Of a stretch of 10,970 nt of DNA, positions 1 through 6,417 are shown piece by piece. Source of the DNA: Candidatus Galloscillospira excrementavium. GTDB taxonomy: Bacteria; Bacillota; Clostridia; Oscillospirales; Oscillospiraceae. The notes below the pieces were generated by a model that worked only from the letters and a program-made list of their open reading frames with translations, had not been told where the DNA came from and made no database searches. Position numbers and translations under genes: made by a program. The stretch spans positions 1 to 10,970 of the forward strand of contig DVHW01000019.1 of assembly GCA_018711785.1 (NCBI GenBank), given 5' to 3'. Each line of letters opens with the position of its first letter. Position 1 is the first letter of the stretch.

Positions 1-1113
1 GGTCCACAGCTCCTTGCCCTTCCGGCCCTGGTTGTGGCGGATAACGGCGTTGGATGCCTCCAGAATGTTCTTGGTGGAGCGGTAGTTCTGCTCCAGCCGG
101 ATGACCCGGGCCCCCTTGTACTGGCTCTCAAAGGAGAGGATGTTCTCAATGGTGGCCCCCCGGAAGCGGTAGATGGACTGGTCGTCGTCCCCCACCACGC
201 AGATGTTCTCATACCCCCCCGCCAGGGTGGAGGCCAGGAGGTACTGGAGGTGGTTGGTGTCCTGGTACTCGTCCAGGAGCACATAGCGGAACTTGCGCTG
301 GTAGTACTCCCGCACATCCTCAAACCGCTGCAGGAGGAGGACGGTGAGGAGGATGATGTCGTCAAAGTCCAGGGCGTTGGCCTCCCGCAGGCGGCGCTCG
401 TACTCCACATAGATTTTGGCAATCTTCGCCAGGCGGTAGTCCCCGCTCTTCTCGCACTCGGCCAGGTACTCCGCCCCCAGCTTCACCGCGTCCTTTGCCC
501 GGGAAATATAGCCCAGGACGCTCTTGGGCGGAAAGGTCTTGTCATCCAGGTCAAAGTCCCTCAGGATGTCCTTCACCACCCGCTCGGAGTCGGCGGTGTC
601 GTAGATGGTGAAGCTCCTGCCGTACCCCAGCCGCTCGATGTCCCGCCGGAGGATGCGCACGCAGGCCGAGTGGAAGGTGGAGGCCCAGACGTCGTTGGCC
701 TCGGGCCCCAGCAGCCGCTCCAGCCGCTCCTTCAGCTCCCCGGCGGCCTTATTGGTGAAGGTGATGGCCAGGATGGACCAGGGCACCGCCGGCTCCAGGC
801 GGCACAGCCGCTCCTGTCGGGCCTTTTGGGCCGGGTCGGGCCGGCGGACGTAGCCCTCCAGGAAGGCCAGGTCCTCCTCCGTCACCCACTCGGGCACCTC
901 GGCGCTGTCCGACCCCCGGCCGTACTTCATCAGATTGGCCACCCGGTGGATGAGCACCGTGGTCTTGCCGCTGCCCGCCCCCGCCAGCAGCAGCAGGGGC
1001 CCCTCGGTGGCCAGGACCGCCTTGCGCTGCTCCGGGTTCAGGTTTTGATAGTCCAGCTCGATGGCCGCCCGCCGGGCGGCGCAGAATCGCGCCTGTTGTC
1101 TCTGGTCCAGCAT
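1..1113 (-). CDS. pcrA: UvrD/PcrA-type DNA helicase, N-terminal part (runs off the left edge)
   Basis: ATP-dependent 3'-5' superfamily 1A DNA helicase of repair and replication. Only the first 371 codons are present; family members are about 730-750 residues, so the C-terminal half lies outside the window. The reading frame is open throughout. Walker A is AGAGSGKT (44-51, Lys50). Motif Ia follows as AITFTNKAAGELKERL. Walker B/motif II is DEYQDT (281-286). Motif III is VVGDDDQSIYRFRGA and motif IV is RLEQNYRSTKNIL, with the UvrD-like NQGRKGKELWT at the edge. The ATG at 1113 is preceded by a GAGGGGAG ribosome-binding site. About 22 extra residues precede the usual LNPEQRKAV (Q-motif) start. Copy A of the repeat family lies 65 bases upstream, in the region shared with the divergent aminopeptidase gene. 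PcrA rather than Rep or UvrD is inferred from the Firmicutes context. Confidence 0.95.
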   Translation of the reverse strand, partial: MLDQRQQARFCAARRAAIELDYQNLNPEQRKAVLATEGPLLLLAGAGSGKTTVLIHRVANLMKYGRGSDSAEVPEWVTEEDLAFLEGYVRRPDPAQKARQERLCRLEPAVPWSILAITFTNKAAGELKERLERLLGPEANDVWASTFHSACVRILRRDIERLGYGRSFTIYDTADSERVVKDILRDFDLDDKTFPPKSVLGYISRAKDAVKLGAEYLAECEKSGDYRLAKIAKIYVEYERRLREANALDFDDIILLTVLLLQRFEDVREYYQRKFRYVLLDEYQDTNHLQYLLASTLAGGYENICVVGDDDQSIYRFRGATIENILSFESQYKGARVIRLEQNYRSTKNILEASNAVIRHNQGRKGKELWT

Positions 1114-1146
1114 GGTCTGCTCCCCTCGCTCTCACCTGGCATGACA

Positions 1147-1174
1147 GAGCCGCCCACAGCGGTGTGGACGGCTC
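1147..1174. other. GC-rich hairpin between uvrD/pcrA and repeat copy A
   Basis: Arms 1147-1158 and 1163-1174 pair over 12 positions around the loop GCGG. The one imperfect position is C/A on the plus strand and a G-T wobble on the minus strand, which slightly favours the helicase mRNA leader as the folded strand. It is followed by CCAGCCTGTCGAAA, which resembles CCAGTCTGTTAAAT after the hairpin next to copy C. It may therefore be an outer part of the repeat element. No T-run follows it on the plus strand, so it is not a canonical terminator there. Confidence 0.55.
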
Positions 1175-1178
1175 CAGC

Positions 1179-1373
1179 CTGTCGAAAAACCTCGTAGAGT
1201 TCGCGCCCGCAGGCGCGAAAAAAGTCCAATCGGTTTTTCGCCGCGACATGCGCGTGGCGAAAAACACTTCTCAGCGTGCCAGTGTGAGTTTTGCCCGCCT
1301 CACGCAAGGGCAAAATCTTGTACGCAGCACGCCGCTACTTTGTCGAAAAAGTGACTCGTCACTTTTTCGACAG
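1179..1373 (+). repeat. Structured intergenic repeat, copy A
   Basis: One of three related copies. The hairpins, in order, are: P1 1200-1207/1212-1219; P2 1233-1242/1256-1265 (GTTTTTCGCC with GGCGAAAAAC); P3 GCGTGC 1274-1279 with GCACGC 1327-1332; P4 GTGAG 1284-1288 with CTCAC 1299-1303; P5 TTTTGCCC 1289-1296 with GGGCAAAA 1308-1315; P6 1342-1354/1359-1371, a perfect 13-bp stem with loop CTCG. P4 and P5 interleave, as in an H-type pseudoknot, or they are alternatives. The ends are perfect 11-bp inverted repeats, CTGTCGAAAAA 1179-1189 and TTTTTCGACAG 1363-1373. The 8-mer CTCCAGCC occurs at 1172-1179 and 1377-1384, close to a target duplication. It shares 18 bases with copy C (1188-1205) and 18 with copy B (1233-1250). 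It lies between divergent genes. No protein is plausible in it. Confidence 0.85.
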
Positions 1374-1488
1374 CCTCTCCAGCCCAGTTCGTGTGTCCTA
1401 TTTTAGCGGAAACCGGCGGGAAGGTCAAGCCCCTCTCCCCTCTTTTCCCCGGCGGGGAGCGGTCGGGGTGGCGCGCCGGGCCGGTCTG

Positions 1489-1497
1489 TGCTACAAT
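1489..1497 (+). promoter_or_regulatory. Possible extended -10 promoter of the aminopeptidase gene
   Basis: TGC followed by TACAAT (1492-1497) matches the TGn-extended -10 pattern, 31 bases before the chosen ATG. No good -35 is seen at 17 bases upstream, which extended -10 promoters tolerate. The stretch 1385-1488 between copy A and this site holds GC-rich sequence and no gene that I can support. Confidence 0.45.
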
Positions 1498-1528
1498 GGT
1501 GCAAACTGCTTTGAGAGAAGGTATTTCC

Positions 1529-2608
1529 ATGACGCAAAAGCGCGCCCGGGACTACGGGCTCACCGTGGGCTCCCTCCCCGCCGGACCGCGGAACCTGATT
1601 ACCGACGTGCCCGGTGTGGCGGTGGGCCACTGCACGGTGGACACCGCCGAACACAAGACCGGGGTCACCGTCCTCCTCCCCTGCCCGGAAAACCCCTTTG
1701 TCCACAAGCTCCCCGCCGCCGCCTTTGTGCTCAACGGCTTCGGCAAGACGGCAGGGCTGGTCCAGGTGGAGGAGCTGGGCACCCTGGAGACCCCCGTCGC
1801 CCTCACCAACACCCTGAACGTGGGCCTGGTCCACGACGCGCTGGTGGAGTACATGGCCCGCCGGTGCGAGACCGAGGGGGTCTCCCTCCGGTCGGTGAAT
1901 CCGGTGGTCTGTGAGTGCAACGATTCCTCCCTCAACGACATCCTTCACCGTGCGGTGGGACAGGAGGAGGTCTTTGCCGCCCTCCGGAGCGCCAGGGCCG
2001 ACTTTGCCCTGGGGGACGTGGGGGCGGGCAAGGGCATGATCTGCCACGACCTGAAGGGGGGCATCGGCTCGGCCTCCCGCCGCATCCTGCTGGAGGAGGG
2101 GGAGTTCACCCTGGGGGTGCTGGCCCTGACAAACCACGGAAACCTCTCTGACCTGACCATCGCCGGACGGCACATCGGCCCCGCCCTGGCCGAGAAGCTC
2201 TCCGCCAAGGCCGCCCCCGACCAGGGCTCCTGCATCCTCCTCCTGGCCACCGACCTGCCCCTGGACGCCCGCCAGCTGGGCCGCACGGCCCGGCGGCTCT
2301 CGGTGGGCCTGGCCCGGCTGGGCTCCTACATCGGCCACGGCAGCGGGGAGGTCTTTCTCGCCTTCTCCACCGCCAATCCCTACGACCCCCGCTCCGAGGG
2401 GGCCCTGCGGGCCACGGTGTCCTTTGCCGAGGAGCAGATGGACCTGCCCTTCCGGGCGGCAGCCGAGTGCGCCGAGGAAGCGGTGCTGGACTCCATGCTC
2501 TGCGCCCACACGGTGACCGGGTGGGACGGGCGGACCGTGCCCGCCCTCACCGATCTGTGGAATCCCAATACCTTGTTTTCAAACAAGTGCGAGCACTTGT
2601 TCGAGTAG
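1529..2608 (+). CDS. P1 family (S58) aminopeptidase, DmpA-like
   Basis: A 359-residue protein of the DmpA / beta-peptidyl aminopeptidase family. These are N-terminal nucleophile hydrolases made as a precursor and self-cleaved before a Ser into two chains; they release N-terminal residues from small peptides, amides and esters. Family blocks seen: RNLITDVPGVAVGH (21-34), NTLNVGLVHDALVEY (94-108), GDVGAGKGM with DLKGGIGSASR (162-184), then QGSCILLLATDLPL (232-245). Gly233-Ser234 is the expected cleavage site and Ser234 the nucleophile. SYIGHGSGEVFLAFSTAN (266-283) follows. The ATG at 1529 is chosen because AGAAGG lies 7 bases upstream; an in-frame start at 1391 would add 46 unrelated residues. 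No signal peptide is seen, so it is likely cytoplasmic. The last nine codons and the TAG lie inside repeat copy C, so the natural C-terminus appears to have been replaced. The exact substrate is unknown. Confidence 0.92.
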   Translation: MTQKRARDYGLTVGSLPAGPRNLITDVPGVAVGHCTVDTAEHKTGVTVLLPCPENPFVHKLPAAAFVLNGFGKTAGLVQVEELGTLETPVALTNTLNVGLVHDALVEYMARRCETEGVSLRSVNPVVCECNDSSLNDILHRAVGQEEVFAALRSARADFALGDVGAGKGMICHDLKGGIGSASRRILLEEGEFTLGVLALTNHGNLSDLTIAGRHIGPALAEKLSAKAAPDQGSCILLLATDLPLDARQLGRTARRLSVGLARLGSYIGHGSGEVFLAFSTANPYDPRSEGALRATVSFAEEQMDLPFRAAAECAEEAVLDSMLCAHTVTGWDGRTVPALTDLWNPNTLFSNKCEHLFE

Positions 2609-2908
2609 GCTGCGGCCCGCTGCAGCGCACATCGTCGTCGCAGGCTTCGTATCTTTCGCCCTGCCGCGGGCGGCAGGGCTCACTCACTCCGCCGCTCCTC
2701 CTCCCCCCACACAAACCGCTGTGGTTTGCGTGGGGGCCCCATTCCGCGTGAGAGACCAGAACTCACGTTTGCTGGCCGAGAAGAGTTTTTCCCGAGGCAC
2801 ACAAGGTGAATTGCCCCAAAGGGGCAAGAGAAGGCCCTCTGGAGGGTGTCCCCGGGAAAAACGGATTTCCACTTTTTTCGCGGCGTGCGCCGCGAACTCT
2901 ACGAGGTT
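2578..2908 (-). repeat. Structured intergenic repeat, copy C (expanded, minus orientation)
   Basis: Read on the minus strand it opens with AACCTCGTAGAGTTCGCG (2908-2891), identical to copy A. P1 is 2889-2896/2877-2884. The P2 arms are GTTTTTCCC and GGGAAAAAC (2862-2854/2793-2785), but the loop is 60 bases long and holds two small hairpins (2811-2827, 2835-2846). The conserved ACTCTTCTCGG follows, then the P4 equivalent CGTGAG/CTCACG (2767-2762/2752-2747). Next come inserted hairpins 2704-2717/2723-2736 and 2658-2666/2671-2679. It closes with GCCGCAGCCTACTCGA (2616-2601), identical to copy B, and a P6-like stem 2582-2589/2594-2601. The 2704-2736 stem has a G-T wobble on the minus strand and an A/C mismatch on the plus strand, in line with minus-strand RNA. 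It lies directly downstream of sodA on the same strand and overlaps the end of the aminopeptidase gene. Confidence 0.8.
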
Positions 2909-2923
2909 TTATTTAACAGACTG

Positions 2924-2947
2924 GGGCCGCCCCGAACGGGGCGGCCC
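2924..2947 (-). terminator. Strong hairpin after the superoxide dismutase gene
   Basis: GGGCCGCCCC (2924-2933) and GGGGCGGCCC (2938-2947) form a perfect 10-bp GC stem with a 4-base loop, 7 bases past the sodA stop. On the minus strand it is followed by CCAGTCTGTTAAATAAAA. That is T/A-rich but lacks a proper T-run, so termination is plausible rather than certain. The hairpin sits just outside repeat copy C, as similar hairpins do at copies A and B, so it may belong to the element rather than to sodA. Confidence 0.6.
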
Positions 2948-2954
2948 GGTTCGT

Positions 2955-3590
2955 TTAAGCGGGGGACTGTCCGTCGGCCTCGTACCGCTGGGCGGCGAAC
3001 TCCCAGTTGATGAGGGAGAACCAACCCTCCACATAGTCCGCCCGGCGGTTCTGGTAGTCCAGGTAGTAGGCGTGCTCCCACACGTCCACGCACAGGACGG
3101 GCCACAGCCCCTGGGAGAGGGGGCAGTCCTGATTCGCGGTCTTGACCACCGAGAGCGCGCCCTTTCCGTCCCGGACCAGGAAGGCGTACCCGGAGCCGAA
3201 CTGGCCGACCGCGGCCTGCTTCATCTGGACCCGGAAGGACTCCAGGGAGCCGAAGGACCGCTCCATGGCCTGGGCCAGGGCGCCGGTGGGCCGGCTGCCC
3301 CGCCGGGGGGTGAGGCCGCAGAAGTACAGGGCGTGGTTGTAGACTCCGCCGCCGTTGTTGCGCACGGCGTCCCGCCGGTCGATGGGGACGGCCTCCAGGT
3401 CGGAGAGAAGCTCTTCCAGCGTCTTTGCCTGGCAGGACTCGCAGCCCTGGAGGGTGTTGTTCAGATTTTCCACGTAGGTCTTGAAGTGCTTGTCGTGGTG
3501 GAAGTGGAGGGTGCCCTCCCCCAGGATGGGCTTGAGTGCGTCGTAGGAGTAGGGCAGGTCGGGCAGGCGGTAGGGGTAGCGCAGGTCCAT
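2955..3590 (-). CDS. sodA: Fe/Mn-family superoxide dismutase, Mn-type residues
   Basis: Cytoplasmic superoxide dismutase of 211 residues, the usual length for the family. The N-terminal part (YRLPDLPYSYDALKPIL, then LHFHHDKHFKTYVENLNN) supplies metal ligand His31. NNGGGVYNHALYF supplies His86, and DVWEHAYYLDYQNRRADYV supplies Asp169 and His173. Gly82 stands where Fe enzymes have Gln, and Gln154 in TANQDCPL is in the Mn-type position. By the family rule this points to Mn or cambialistic use. Phe36 replaces the second His of the common KHH motif. The ATG at 3590 is chosen for the AAAGGA site 9 bases upstream; the 21 further in-frame residues do not match the family. It is divergent from Mini-RNase III. 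No signal peptide is seen. In a presumed strict anaerobe it would serve in transient oxygen defence. Confidence 0.95.
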   Translation of the reverse strand: MDLRYPYRLPDLPYSYDALKPILGEGTLHFHHDKHFKTYVENLNNTLQGCESCQAKTLEELLSDLEAVPIDRRDAVRNNGGGVYNHALYFCGLTPRRGSRPTGALAQAMERSFGSLESFRVQMKQAAVGQFGSGYAFLVRDGKGALSVVKTANQDCPLSQGLWPVLCVDVWEHAYYLDYQNRRADYVEGWFSLINWEFAAQRYEADGQSPA

Positions 3591-3617
3591 AAAAGTCGTC
3601 CTTTCTGCTTGAAAAAC

Positions 3618-3646
3618 TTGTAGGAACGAAAATTGTGCGGTATACT
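3618..3646 (+). promoter_or_regulatory. Possible promoter of the Mini-RNase III / RqcH pair
   Basis: TATACT (3641-3646) is a good -10. TTGTAG (3618-3623) stands 17 bases upstream as a weak -35, with three of six consensus bases. It faces the gene pair starting at 3710. The 119-base gap must also hold the sodA promoter on the other strand; I could not settle on one. Confidence 0.4.
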
Positions 3647-3709
3647 GTTCCAATGAGCCGCCCTTAGTGTAACACGGCGGGCATTGAATATTTGTCGGAG
3701 AGAAGATTT

Positions 3710-4114
3710 ATGACGGATTATTTTCACCTGGACATGCCGCGGGACGACATCGGCGCCATCAGCACCCTGGGCCTGGCCCATCTGGGGGACGCGGTGTATG
3801 AGCTGATGGTCCGCTCCTGGCTGTGCCTCCACGGCAAGGCCACCAATAAGGGCCTGCACAAGGCCACTGTGGGCTATGTGGCGGCCTCGGCCCAGGCGGC
3901 CAGGTCGGAGCGCATCCTGCCCCTGCTCACCCAGGAGGAGGCCGACGTGTTCCGCCGGGGGCGCAACTCCAGCCCCCACACGGTCTCCAAAGCGGCCAGC
4001 CGGGCCGACTACCAGACCGCCACGGCGGTGGAGGCCCTCTTCGGGTATCTTTACTTACAGGGCAGGACGGACCGGCTCAACGAGCTGTTTTGCGTGATGA
4101 TGGAGGAGAACTGA
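3710..4114 (+). CDS. mrnC: Mini-ribonuclease III
   Basis: An RNase III catalytic domain without the double-stranded-RNA-binding domain. In Bacillus it matures the 3' and 5' ends of 23S rRNA. The 134 residues match the family's size. LGLAHLGDAVYELMVR (20-35) is the RNase III signature, with Asp27 as the expected essential acid. Conserved RRGRN (92-96) follows, then TAVEALFGYLYL (115-126), with Glu118 as the second metal-binding acid. The ATG at 3710 is chosen because GGAG lies 9 bases upstream; a TTG at 3692 would place that site inside the gene. The stop overlaps nothing but abuts the next start (TGAATG), and GGAGGAG near its end serves as the ribosome-binding site of rqcH, so the two are likely translationally coupled. 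In many Firmicutes mrnC lies by cysS and rlmB instead. Confidence 0.94.
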   Translation: MTDYFHLDMPRDDIGAISTLGLAHLGDAVYELMVRSWLCLHGKATNKGLHKATVGYVAASAQAARSERILPLLTQEEADVFRRGRNSSPHTVSKAASRADYQTATAVEALFGYLYLQGRTDRLNELFCVMMEEN

Positions 4115-5839
4115 ATGCCGCTGGACGCAATTTGCCTGATGGCGGTGGCGGAGGAGCTCCGCGCCGCCGTCCTGGGCGGGAAAATCGACAAGGTATATCA
4201 GCCCAGCCGGGACGAGGTGGTCCTGGCGGTGCGGGGGAGCTGCGGGAACGGGAAGCTGCTCCTCTCGGGAAGCCCCAACCACCCCCGGGCCCAGCTCACT
4301 GAGCTCAGCCGGGAGAACCCGGCCCAGCCCCCCATGTTCTGTATGCTCCTGCGCAAGCACCTGACCGGCGCCCGCATCCTGGACATCGTCCAGCCCCCCA
4401 TGGAGCGGGTGCTGGACTTTCGCCTGGAGTGTTTGGACGAGCTGGGGGACCGGGTGGAGCGGCGGCTGGTGCTGGAGGCCCTGGGCCGCCACGCCAACCT
4501 GATTTTGCTGGACGGCGAGGGGCGCATCACCGACTGCCTGCGCCGGGTGGACTCCGACATGTCCCGCCAGCGGCAGGTGCTGCCCGGGCTCTACTACCGC
4601 CTGCCCCCCGCCCAGGAGAAGGCGGACCCCCTCGCCATGGACGAGGAGGAGCTGCGGGCCCTGCTCTCCTCCCTGCCCGAGCGGGAGGGGGACAAGCTGC
4701 TGCTGGACACCTTCAACGGCATCTCCCCCCTCATCGCCCGGGAGGTGGCCTTCCGGGCCGGAGGGGACCGGGGGGCCCTGGCAGACAAGCTGTTGGCCGT
4801 GCTGAACGATGTGCGGGAAAAACGCTTTACACCCTATATGCTCCTGCGGGAGGGAAAGCCGGTGGACTTCTCCTTCCTGCCCATCCTCCAGTACGGCCCG
4901 GCCACCGAGCTGCGGGAGTACGACACCTTCGGCCATCTCCTGGACGACTTCTACGCCCAGCGGGAGCAGGCCGACCGGGTGCGGCAGCGGGGGGCCGACC
5001 TGCTCCGCTCCGTGACCGCCGCCCGGGACCGCACCGCCCGCAAGCTCCAGAACCAGCGCCGGGAGCGGGAGGCCACCTACGGCCGGGAGCGGCTGCGGGA
5101 GCTGGGGGACATCCTCACCTCCAATCTCCACGCCATGGAGAAGGGGATGAGCAAGCTCACCGCCCAGGACTTCTACGACCCGGATGGAAAACTGGTTGAC
5201 ATCTCCCTGGACCCCCTGCTCACCCCCCAGCAGAACGCCGCCAAATACTATAAGGACTACAACCGGGCCAAGACGGCGGAGAGGATGCTCACCCTCCAGA
5301 TTGAGAAGAACGAGGGGGAGCTGGAGTACCTGAACAGCGTGCTGGAGAACCTGTCCCTGGCCGAAGGGGAGCGGGACCTCCAGGAGATCCGCCAGGAGCT
5401 CACCGACACCGGCTACCTCCGCCGCCAGAAGAAGGCGGCGGGGCGGGAAAAGCGGGTGGCGGGGAAGCCTATGGAGTTCCGGTCCTCTGCCGGGCTGCGC
5501 ATCTCGGTGGGCAAGAACAACAGCCAGAACGACATTCTCACCACCAAACTCTCCCGCAAGAGCGACATCTGGCTCCACACCCAGAAGATACACGGCTCCC
5601 ACGTCATCCTCTGGACCGAGGGGGGCGAGCCCGACCTGCAGAGCCTCCACGAGGCGGCGGTGCTGGCTGCTACCTTCTCCCAGGCCCGGGAGGGGAGCAA
5701 GGTGCCGGTGGACTACACCCCGGTGAAATACGTGAAGAAGCCCGCCGGCGCCCGGCCGGGCATGGTGGTCTACACCACCTATGAGACCGCCTACGTGGAC
5801 CCGAGTGAAGAGCTGGCCAAGCGCCTGCGGGTGAAGTAG
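4115..5839 (+). CDS. rqcH: RqcH, ribosome quality control factor (NFACT / FbpA family)
   Basis: A 574-residue NFACT protein, full length for bacterial RqcH (about 570). RqcH binds obstructed 50S subunits carrying peptidyl-tRNA, recruits alanyl-tRNA and adds an alanine tail that marks the stalled chain for degradation. Older names are fibronectin-binding protein, FbpA and PavA. The NFACT-N domain begins at residue 1, with KIDKVYQPSRDEVVLAVRG (23-41), ENPAQPPMFCMLLRKHL (67-83) and GRHANLILLD. The middle (about 276-445) is charged and helical, as expected of the coiled-coil arm. The C-terminal NFACT-R (DUF814) domain holds VGKNNSQND (465-473), SDIWLHTQKIHGSHV (483-497) and VKYVKKPAGARPGMVVY. The Asp-Arg pair used by Bacillus RqcH at 97-98 is Glu97-Arg98 here, a conservative change. 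It acts in the cytoplasm and is co-transcribed with mrnC. Confidence 0.95.
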   Translation: MPLDAICLMAVAEELRAAVLGGKIDKVYQPSRDEVVLAVRGSCGNGKLLLSGSPNHPRAQLTELSRENPAQPPMFCMLLRKHLTGARILDIVQPPMERVLDFRLECLDELGDRVERRLVLEALGRHANLILLDGEGRITDCLRRVDSDMSRQRQVLPGLYYRLPPAQEKADPLAMDEEELRALLSSLPEREGDKLLLDTFNGISPLIAREVAFRAGGDRGALADKLLAVLNDVREKRFTPYMLLREGKPVDFSFLPILQYGPATELREYDTFGHLLDDFYAQREQADRVRQRGADLLRSVTAARDRTARKLQNQRREREATYGRERLRELGDILTSNLHAMEKGMSKLTAQDFYDPDGKLVDISLDPLLTPQQNAAKYYKDYNRAKTAERMLTLQIEKNEGELEYLNSVLENLSLAEGERDLQEIRQELTDTGYLRRQKKAAGREKRVAGKPMEFRSSAGLRISVGKNNSQNDILTTKLSRKSDIWLHTQKIHGSHVILWTEGGEPDLQSLHEAAVLAATFSQAREGSKVPVDYTPVKYVKKPAGARPGMVVYTTYETAYVDPSEELAKRLRVK

Positions 5840-5918
5840 CCTCTGGGCGGCTGGCGGCGGCAGAGGGAGCCTTCGGGTCCACGTCCGCGCCGTTTGGCGC
5901 GTCCCAAGCGCCCGAGGG
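5840..5918 (+). terminator. Two GC hairpins after rqcH, possible terminator
   Basis: CCTCTG 5840-5845 pairs with CAGAGG 5861-5866. Then CCTTCGGG 5870-5877 pairs with CCCGAGGG 5911-5918 (one wobble), enclosing CGCGCC 5886-5891 / GGCGCG 5896-5901 with loop GTTT. No T-run follows, so it is not a canonical intrinsic terminator. I see no match to the three-copy repeat. The 122-base gap holds no gene. Confidence 0.4.
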
Positions 5919-5961
5919 TGAAGCAGGCGGGAATCAAAAACAAAAATGGGAGGGAACCGGC

Positions 5962-6381
5962 ATGGAGGAGCGGGAGCGGGTCATCCGCCTGTGGTTTGAA
6001 ATGTGGCTGCGGAAGAGGGACCTGGGCATGGGAGAGATCTTCGCCCCGGACGCCGTCTACCTCGAGAGCTGGGGCCCGGAGTACCACGGCCTGGAGAAGA
6101 TACGCCACTGGTTTGAAGAGTGGAACACCCGGGGCACGGTGCTGCGCTGGGACATCCGGGGGTTTTTCCACCGGGGAGAGGCCACGGCGGTGGAGTGGAT
6201 TTTCTGCAACCAGATGACAGACGGCCGGGTGGAGGCCTTTGAGGGCATGAGCCTGGTCCGCTGGACGCCGGAGGGGAAGATCTCCTTCCTCCAGGAGTTC
6301 GGCTGCAACGAGGACCGCTACGACCCCTACGCCGCCGGGCCGGAGCCCGTGTTCCGGCCGGAGGGGAGCCGCTGGTTCTGA
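5962..6381 (+). CDS. SnoaL-like (NTF2-fold) small protein
   Basis: A 139-residue single-domain protein that reads like the SnoaL / nuclear transport factor 2 superfamily. The opening helix is MEERERVIRLWFEMWLRKRD. FAPDAVYLESWGPEYHGLEKIRHWFEEW (27-54) is the typical block in which the pocket-forming residues are followed by the helix that closes the cone. Beta strands follow, including FHRGEATAVEWIFCNQ, FEGMSLVRW and KISFLQEF. The family includes cyclases, isomerases, dehydratases and many proteins without known function; no catalytic residue can be assigned. The ATG at 5962 has GGGAGGG 7 bases upstream. There is no signal peptide. It is 36 bases ahead of the response regulator on the same strand and might be co-transcribed with it, but nothing ties its role to the transporter. 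Confidence 0.8.
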   Translation: MEERERVIRLWFEMWLRKRDLGMGEIFAPDAVYLESWGPEYHGLEKIRHWFEEWNTRGTVLRWDIRGFFHRGEATAVEWIFCNQMTDGRVEAFEGMSLVRWTPEGKISFLQEFGCNEDRYDPYAAGPEPVFRPEGSRWF

Positions 6382-6417
6382 GCCGGCGGGCATCAACGAC
6401 AGAAAGGACGGACCGGA

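Noticed and set aside
34..1197. 387-codon open frame on the plus strand
   Set aside because: It is the antisense shadow of the helicase, which has all the expected motifs on the minus strand.
1391..1528. Upstream in-frame start for the aminopeptidase
   Set aside because: The added residues do not match the family, and the ATG at 1529 has a well-spaced ribosome-binding site.
2721..3623. 300-codon plus-strand frame across copy C and sodA
   Set aside because: It is antisense to a clear superoxide dismutase and continues into the repeat; the translation has no family features.
4055..5650. 531-codon open frame on the minus strand
   Set aside because: It is antisense to rqcH. The translation is rich in Leu, Gly, Val, Gln and Pro with no family motif. 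Long antisense frames are expected in DNA with such GC-rich third positions.
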